A DNA stretch of 64,000 bases, from NCBI GenBank assembly GCA_963763305.1, contig CAVXNP010000001.1, positions 1,178,001-1,242,000 on the forward strand, written 5' to 3'. Positions within the stretch are counted from its first letter, which is position 1. The number at the start of each line of letters is the position of its first letter. The notes under the pieces were generated by a model. That model had not been told where the DNA came from and ran no database searches. It was given only the letters and a program-made list of their open reading frames with translations. Below, piece after piece: positions 58,133-64,000 of the stretch. Both the position numbers and the translations under genes were made by a program. Origin of the DNA: CAVXNP01 sp963763305 (GTDB lineage: Bacteria; Pseudomonadota; Gammaproteobacteria; Xanthomonadales; Rhodanobacteraceae).

Positions 58133-58289
58133 TGCGCAAGGCCCGACGCGTGGAGCCGCTGAGGGCACCACCAGCCCGGAAGCGATTACCCCGAAACGTT
58201 CCCCTGCGCGCGAGACCCCAGTGGGAGCACCCGGGCACAGCCCCTGCGGATCGACTGAGCCAGCCCCCTGTGGGATCGACTGAGCCCAG

Positions 58290-59493
58290 CCCTCCCTGTG
58301 GGAGCGACTTCAGTCGCGACGCGCACACCGTGCGCCACGGTAGAGCCACCGGCCCACCGCGCCCCGCGTCGCGGCCGTCGCGGCTGAAGCCGCTCCCACA
58401 GGCGAACCCGGCTTGCCGGCGTGTTCCCCGACCACCTCACCGGCGCTCCCGTCCAAGCGCCACCACCGCAGGAGCCCCATCGCCATGTCCCCACGACCCT
58501 CGCCCGGCACGCGGCGCGCGTGGGATCCATCCACGCCCCGGTCGGCAGTTCGCCCCCGCGCACACGCCACGCATCTGGTGGCAGCGCCCCCGGGCGCCGA
58601 CCCCCTGTGGCAGCGACCAGCCCCAGCCCCCTGTGGGAGCGACTTCAGTCGCGACGCGCACACCGTGCGCCACGGTAGAGCCACCGGCCCACCGCGCCCC
58701 CCGCGTCGCGGCCATCGCGGCTGAAGCCGCTCCCACAGGCGAACCCGGCTTGCCGGCGTGTTCCCCGACCACCTCACCGGCGCTCCCGTCCAAGCGCCAC
58801 CAACGCAGGAGACCCATCGCCATGTCACCACGACCCTGGCCCGGCACGCAGCGCACATGGGATCCATCCACACCCCTGTCGGCAGTTCGTCCCCGCGCAC
58901 ACGCCACGCATCTGGTGGCAGCGCCCCCGGGCGCCGCCCCCCTGTGGCAGCGACCAGCCCCAGCCCCTGTGGGAGCGACTTCAGTCGCGACGCGCACACC
59001 GTGCGCCACGGTAGAGCCACCGGCCCACCGCGCCCCCCGCGTCGCGGCCGTCGCGGCTGAAGCCGCTCCCACAGGCGAACCCGGCTTGCCGGCGTGTTCC
59101 CCGACCACCTCACCGGCGCTCCCGTCCAAGCGCCACCACCGCAGGAGCCCCATCCATGCACCCGCGACCCTGGCCCGGCACGCGGCGCGCGTGGGATCCA
59201 TCCACGCCCCGGTCGGCAGTTCGCCCCCGCGCACACGCCACGCATCTGGTGGCAGCGCCCCCGGGCGCCGCCCCCCTGTGGCAGCGACCAAGCACCAGCC
59301 CCTGTGGGAGCGACTTCAGTCGCGACGCGCACACCGTGCGCCACGGTGAGAACCACCGGCCACCACGGCCCCCGCGTCGCGGCCGTCGCGGCTGAAGCCG
59401 CTCCCACAGGCGAACCCGGCTCGCCGGCCCGTTTCCCGACCCACCTCACCGGCGCTCCCGTCCGAGTGCCACCAACGCAGGAGACCCATCGCC
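58290..59493. repeat. Tandem array, 335-bp period, four copies
   Basis: The anchor GTGGGAGCGACTTCAGTCGC occurs at 58298, 58633, 58969 and 59304. Each unit has a REP-like pair (this arm and GGCTGAAGCCGCTCCCACAG), a spacer, and a block with AGGAG, an ATG and the first dozen codons (MSPRPSPGTRRA-like) of the beta-propeller gene. In the first three units those codons then run into TGGGATCC and the next repeat; in the fourth they lead into the true gene at 59494. The stretch 58133-58290 has shorter, diverged pieces of the same kind. No other gene is seen. Confidence 0.9.
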
Positions 59494-60549
59494 ATGTCAC
59501 CACGACCCTCGCCCGGCACGCGGCGCGCGCTTGCCGCCCTGACCGTGGCCGCCACGTTACTCGCGAGCCAGGCCGTGATGCCGGCCTTCGCCACCGACAG
59601 CCGCATCTACGCCACCAACGAAGCCGGCGGCACGCTTAGCGTCATCGACGCGCAAAGCCATCAGGTGATTCATACCATCGCCCTGGGCAAACGCCCGCGC
59701 GGGCTGGCGCTGTCGGCGGACGGCAAGCACCTGTTCGTGGCGCTGAGCGGGTCGCCCCCGGCCGGCCCCGGCGTGGACGAGAGCAAGCTGCCGCCGCCGG
59801 ACCGTTCCGCCGACGGCATCGGCATCGTCGACCTGTCCTCGGGCAAGGTGGTGCGCGTGCTGCGCGGGCTGACCGACCCGGAGCAGCTGGCCCTGGGCGC
59901 GCATGGCCAGCGCTTGTACGTGGCCAGCGAGGATTCGGGCAAGCTGGCGGTGTTCGACATCGCGTCGGGCCGGATCCTCGCGCAACTGGCGGTGGGCGGC
60001 GAACCCGAAGGCGTGGGCGTCAGCCCGGATGGACGGCGCATCTGCGCCACCTCCGAAAGCAACGCCAGCGTGGCGGTGATCGACGCCAGCAGCGATACCG
60101 TGCTGCACACCGTCAAGGTCGGCCCGCGCCCGCGCAACTGCCGCTTCGCACCCGACGGCAAAACCGTCTACGTGCCCTCCGAAGTCGGCGCCAGCCTGGC
60201 CGTGGTCGACGCGGCCGAGGGCCGCGTGCGGCAGACCATCAAGCTGCCCGGCGCGGCCGTGCGCCCGATGGGCATCGCGCTGTCGCCGGACGGGCGCACC
60301 GCCTACGTCAGCACCGGCCACGGCGGCACCGTGCTGGCCGTCGACCTGTCCACCGGCACGATCCGCGGCCGCGCCAAGGTGGGCGCGCGGCCCTGGGGCA
60401 TCGCCCTGTCCGCCGACGGCAAACGGCTGTACAGCGCTGACGGCCCCTCCAACACGGTCAGCGTGGTCGATACCGGCCGCATGCGCACGGTCGACACCAT
60501 CAAGGTGGGCGACAAGCCGTGGGGCGTGGCCGCCAGCGGCGGCTCCTGA
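59494..60549 (+). CDS. YVTN-type beta-propeller protein, PQQ-catabolism associated
   Basis: The 351-residue exported protein has a signal peptide (about 33 residues, ending MPAFA) and a seven-bladed propeller of YVTN/YncE repeats, for example SRIYATNEAGGTLSVIDA, RLYVASEDSGKLAVFDI and KTVYVPSEVGASLAVVDA. Such proteins are a recurrent companion of PQQ-dependent alcohol dehydrogenases (the group called PQQ-dependent catabolism-associated beta-propeller), which fits the gene cluster upstream. Function is unknown. The ATG at 59494 with AGGAG upstream is the last of four similar start sites created by the 335-bp repeats. Confidence 0.88.
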   Translation: MSPRPSPGTRRALAALTVAATLLASQAVMPAFATDSRIYATNEAGGTLSVIDAQSHQVIHTIALGKRPRGLALSADGKHLFVALSGSPPAGPGVDESKLPPPDRSADGIGIVDLSSGKVVRVLRGLTDPEQLALGAHGQRLYVASEDSGKLAVFDIASGRILAQLAVGGEPEGVGVSPDGRRICATSESNASVAVIDASSDTVLHTVKVGPRPRNCRFAPDGKTVYVPSEVGASLAVVDAAEGRVRQTIKLPGAAVRPMGIALSPDGRTAYVSTGHGGTVLAVDLSTGTIRGRAKVGARPWGIALSADGKRLYSADGPSNTVSVVDTGRMRTVDTIKVGDKPWGVAASGGS

Positions 60550-60652
60550 TTGCCCCGCGCGCGGCCGCGGCACGATGCGACAGCGCTTGCACGCGGCCGG
60601 GTGCATGATGGGCGTTGCAGCCATCCACACCCATCCATCGAAGGAGTTCCCC

Positions 60653-61645
<993 letters not shown>

Positions 61646-61670
61646 GGCGCCCGCGCACCCGCAGCCTGCG

Positions 61671-61917
61671 TAGGGTGGGCTTCAGCCCACCTTCCCGCGT
61701 CATAAAGCGGTGGGCTGAAGCCCACCCTACAACGGCTCATGGGCCGCCAGGCGTGATCGCGGCTGCAGCACGCGGCCGAAGCGATGAGGCAATGGTGTCA
61801 AGGCCGCGCAGCCGCAGCCCGCGTAGGGGGCTTCAGCCCACCATGATCCCGCCGCAGCCCACCACCGCCCCTCGTGCCACGCATCCCGAAAACGGTGGGC
61901 TGAAGCCCACCCTACGC
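61671..61917. repeat. Cluster of REP-like palindromes
   Basis: Copies of the GGGTGGGCTTCAGCCCACC core occur at 61671-61691, 61708-61730 (inverse), about 61825-61842 (partial) and 61891-61917 (inverse), making two facing pairs. No gene is recognised in 61646-61975. Confidence 0.85.
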
Positions 61918-61979
61918 CGCTGGTTGCCGGCGCAAGGCCCGTTCACGGCCGCCAGCACCTGGACTAGTGCCTGGGCACG

Positions 61980-62130
61980 CTGAGCTGCAGCTGACCACCA
62001 CCGAACGCGCCGCCATCGATGAGGTGTTCCCACCCGAGGTCGCCGCCGCACCCGCTGCGCCGAAGCGATGATGCACATGGTCAAGGCGCCCCCGCACCCG
62101 CAGCCTGCGTAGGGTGGGCTTCAGCCCACC
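61980..62130 (+). pseudogene. Remnant of the aldo/keto reductase 3' end plus trailing REP
   Basis: CTGCAGCTGACCACCACCGA and the following 90 bp closely repeat the last 100-odd bases of the reductase gene (61540-61645), including the equivalent of ERAAIDDVFPPDVAA and the end GATGATGCACATGGTCAA. Several single-base changes and two or three lost bases have broken the frame. The match continues past the gene end into GCACCCGCAGCCTGCGTAGG and a REP copy (62111-62130), so the duplicated unit included the downstream region. Confidence 0.88.
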
Positions 62131-62235
62131 ATGATCCCGCCGCGCCCACCCTCACCCCCCGTGTCCGGCATCGAGACAACGGCAGGCCGACGCGGCCACT
62201 GCGGCAACAGCGCCACCAGCCGCTAAACTGCTGCC

Positions 62236-63062
62236 ATGAGCACCCCCGAACATTCCCCACTGGGCAAGACCACGCCCTACGCCGACCGCTACGACCCGGC
62301 GTTGCTGTTCCCTATCCCACGCGCGGCCAAGCGCGCCGAGATCGGCGTCGGCGAACCGCTGCCGTTCCACGGCGTGGACATCTGGAACGCGTACGAGCTG
62401 TCCTGGCTGGATGCGCGCGGCAAGCCGGTGGTGGCGCTGGCCGAGTTCCGCGTGCCGGCCGACTCGCCGAACATCATCGAATCGAAGTCGTTCAAGCTCT
62501 ACCTCAACGGCTTCTCGCAGGAGCGCATCGCCGACCACGCCGAACTGCACGCCACGCTGGTTCGCGACCTGTCCGCCGCCGCGGGCGCACCGGTCGTGGT
62601 GGCAGCTGCGCGAAGCCAGTGCGCAACTGCATCCGGTCGGTGGACATCGAGGGCGAGCTGATCGACACCCTGGACGTGGCCGTGGACGACTACGGCCCGC
62701 CCAATGCCGCCCACCTGCACACGCTCGCGGGCGAGCCGGTCAGCCAGACCCTGGTGTCGCACCTGCTGCGCTCGAACTGCCCGGTGACCGGGCAGCCGGA
62801 CTGGGGCAGCGTGCAGGTGCGCTACACCGGCGCCCGCATCGATCCGGCCGGTCTGCTGCGCTACCTGGTCTCGTTCCGCAACCACAACGAATTCCACGAG
62901 CAGTGCGTCGAGCGCATCCACACCGACCTGATGGCCGCCTGCCACCCCGAGCGACTGAGCGTGTATGCCCGCTACACCCGCCGCGGCGGGCTGGACATCA
63001 ACCCCTACCGCAGCAATGTCGCCGGCGAGCTGCCGGACAACCCCCGCGGCGCGCGCCAATAG
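62236..63062 (+). pseudogene. queF: NADPH-dependent preQ0 reductase QueF (type II), two frame breaks
   Basis: QueF reduces 7-cyano-7-deazaguanine (preQ0) to preQ1 in queuosine synthesis. The N-terminal frame (GKTTPYADRYDPALLFPIPR) and the C-terminal frame (IEGELIDTLDVAVDDYG to the end) are separated by a third short stretch, QLREASAQLHPV. One surplus base near 62600-62602 and another near 62638-62641 account for this; removing both gives about 274 residues, close to E. coli QueF (282). The catalytic Cys lies in LRSNCPVTGQPDWGS (codon 62778-62780) with its partner Asp. Both halves are well preserved, so sequence error is likely. Confidence 0.88.
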
Positions 63063-63217
63063 GCACCGCCCGGCGCGGGCCGCTTCCTAACGGCGAGCTA
63101 AACCGTGCGCGGCGCTTCACATGGCGCTAATCCGGCCTTCAGACCGCGAGCCCTAGCCTAGGCAGGTACGTCGCCGGACCGCGATCCCGGCGTCTTCCCC
63201 CTTGCCCCGGAGCTGCC

Positions 63218-63820
63218 ATGAAGCCGTTCGTCCGTCTTGCCGTCCTTTCCGCCGCCGTGGTTGGCGCCTTGTCGCTGGGCGCCTGCAACAGGCACGACGA
63301 CAGCGCCACCACCAGCGCGCCGGCCAACCCGATCAGCACCACCGAAACGCCGGTGCCGGTTGGCCCCACGGTGCCCTCCACCAGCGCGCCGACGCCCACC
63401 GCCAGCATCCTGGCCCCGATCTCCAGCGCGCCGATGCCGGCCGCCGCCAGCACCGCGGCGCAGCCGACCGCCGACACCGGCGCGTTCCGCATCGACAGCG
63501 TCAAGCTGGGCGACCAGGTCGCGGACAACCACAAGGTGACCCACCCCACTACCACCTTCAGCCCGTCCGACTCGGACATCTACGCCAGCGTGGTCACCGA
63601 CGGCAGCACCGACGGCAGCACCCTGAGCGCCCGCTGGCGCTACCTCGAAGGCAAGGGCCAGCCGGTCACCACGATCAGCCAGACCATCGCCACCGAAGGC
63701 CCGGCCACCACCACCTTCCACGTGGAAAACCCGAACGACTGGCCGCAAGGCAAGTACCAGGTGGAAATCTCCATCGACGGCAAGCCGGTCAGCACCGAGA
63801 CCTTCCAGATCAAGGCCTGA
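63218..63820 (+). CDS. Lipoprotein with Ser/Thr/Pro-rich linker, unknown function
   Basis: The 200-residue product has a lipoprotein signal (LSLGAC, Cys about residue 23), a long low-complexity linker rich in Thr, Ser, Pro and Ala (about 28-90) and a beta-rich C-terminal domain (about 92-200), with SVKLGDQVADNHKVTHPTT at its start and a QVEISIDGKPVSTETFQIK end that resembles an immunoglobulin-like or flagellar-hook-associated fold. I do not recognise the family. The linker would hold the domain away from the membrane. REP elements follow. Confidence 0.78.
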   Translation: MKPFVRLAVLSAAVVGALSLGACNRHDDSATTSAPANPISTTETPVPVGPTVPSTSAPTPTASILAPISSAPMPAAASTAAQPTADTGAFRIDSVKLGDQVADNHKVTHPTTTFSPSDSDIYASVVTDGSTDGSTLSARWRYLEGKGQPVTTISQTIATEGPATTTFHVENPNDWPQGKYQVEISIDGKPVSTETFQIKA

Positions 63821-63841
63821 TCCACCGGCAATGCAGGAACC

Positions 63842-63941
63842 CGTAGGGTGGGCTTCAGCCCACCGGCTCCGATGCAGGGCAAGCCTCAGCCGCCCGCCTT
63901 TTCCGCGCCGTCTGCCCTGGTGGGCTGAAGCCCACCCTACG
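63842..63941. repeat. REP-like inverted pair
   Basis: Two facing GGGTGGGCTTCAGCCCACC-type palindromes (63842-63863 and 63918-63941) follow the lipoprotein gene. No gene is visible from 63821 to the end of the window. Confidence 0.85.
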
Positions 63942-64000
63942 CATGCAGTCAGGTATCGGCCAGGCAGCCACCCGCCAGCCGGCTGCGCTTCAGCTGGCTG

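Noticed and set aside
55787..58171. A 794-residue minus-strand frame
   Set aside because: It is antisense to cytochrome c, oxidase subunit II and the GlcG-like gene, all with clear motifs on the plus strand.
58290..59493. Possible CRISPR or integron cassette array
   Set aside because: The repeat period of 335 bp includes the intervening DNA, which is itself nearly identical between units; no integrase or attC-like sites were seen.
58310..59503. A 397-residue minus-strand frame and several plus-strand frames with repeated sequence
   Set aside because: They follow the 335-bp tandem DNA repeats. The only supported coding piece is the short duplicated start of the beta-propeller gene.

Overview
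The window is very GC-rich and densely coded on both strands. Its gene content points to a gammaproteobacterium of the order Xanthomonadales, most likely the Rhodanobacteraceae (Rhodanobacter/Dyella-like). The clues are a hemD-hemX-hemY block, a plant-type-ferredoxin reductase next to a hotdog thioesterase, a large S9 dipeptidyl peptidase, an MdtABC-type RND pump and many REP-like palindromes. This placement is an inference from gene content, not from a marker gene. I saw no rRNA, tRNA, CRISPR array, intact insertion sequence or prophage.

Layout. 1-9 kb: a cut-off DUF4386 membrane protein, an MFS exporter, a secreted esterase, hemY/hemX/hemD on the minus strand, then a thioesterase, a lipoprotein and a membrane-anchored rhodanese. 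9-24.6 kb: mostly housekeeping genes (a flavin/2Fe-2S reductase, EntH-like thioesterase, SrkA kinase, glyoxalase-fold protein, RlmI-type rRNA methyltransferase, topoisomerase IB, RmuC, FolE, a COG2509 flavoprotein and a large GAF-GAF-GGDEF-EAL protein). 24.8-34 kb: an mdtABC-like efflux operon on the minus strand, split by 1.4 kb of repeat-rich non-coding DNA. 34-47.5 kb: cytochrome c5, AcpH, a hydrolase, ZapE, an EAL protein, an SDR, a hydroxylase-like/sulfotransferase gene pair, a dipeptidyl peptidase and a GST. 47.5-49.7 kb: tandemly duplicated non-coding DNA.

The most striking locus is 49.76-60.55 kb. All genes point the same way and most overlap by 1-4 bases or sit a few bases apart. They encode a CoxMNOP-like caa3-type cytochrome oxidase (subunits I, III, a small membrane protein, and subunit II with a cytochrome c tail), interleaved with a quinoprotein alcohol dehydrogenase carrying the lanthanide-type Asp-Tyr-Asp motif, its XoxJ-like periplasmic partner, two c-type cytochromes, a GlcG/HbpS-like protein and, after a 335-bp tandem repeat array, a PQQ-associated beta-propeller protein. 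It reads as a self-contained chain from alcohol through PQQ and cytochrome c to oxygen. From about 49.9 to 55.5 kb the frames are broken by dozens of one- or two-base indels although the protein sequence is otherwise well preserved. I think these are sequence errors rather than decay. Isolated single-base frame breaks also occur in six other genes: the EF-hand protein, the DUF1993 protein, the GGDEF-EAL protein, mdtB, and queF (two).

The non-coding DNA is unusually rich in structured repeats: a REP family built on GGGTGGGCTTCAGCCCACC, a second family around GGAGCGGCTTCAGCCGC, inverted-repeat elements, and tandem arrays with periods of about 180, 335 and 636 bp.
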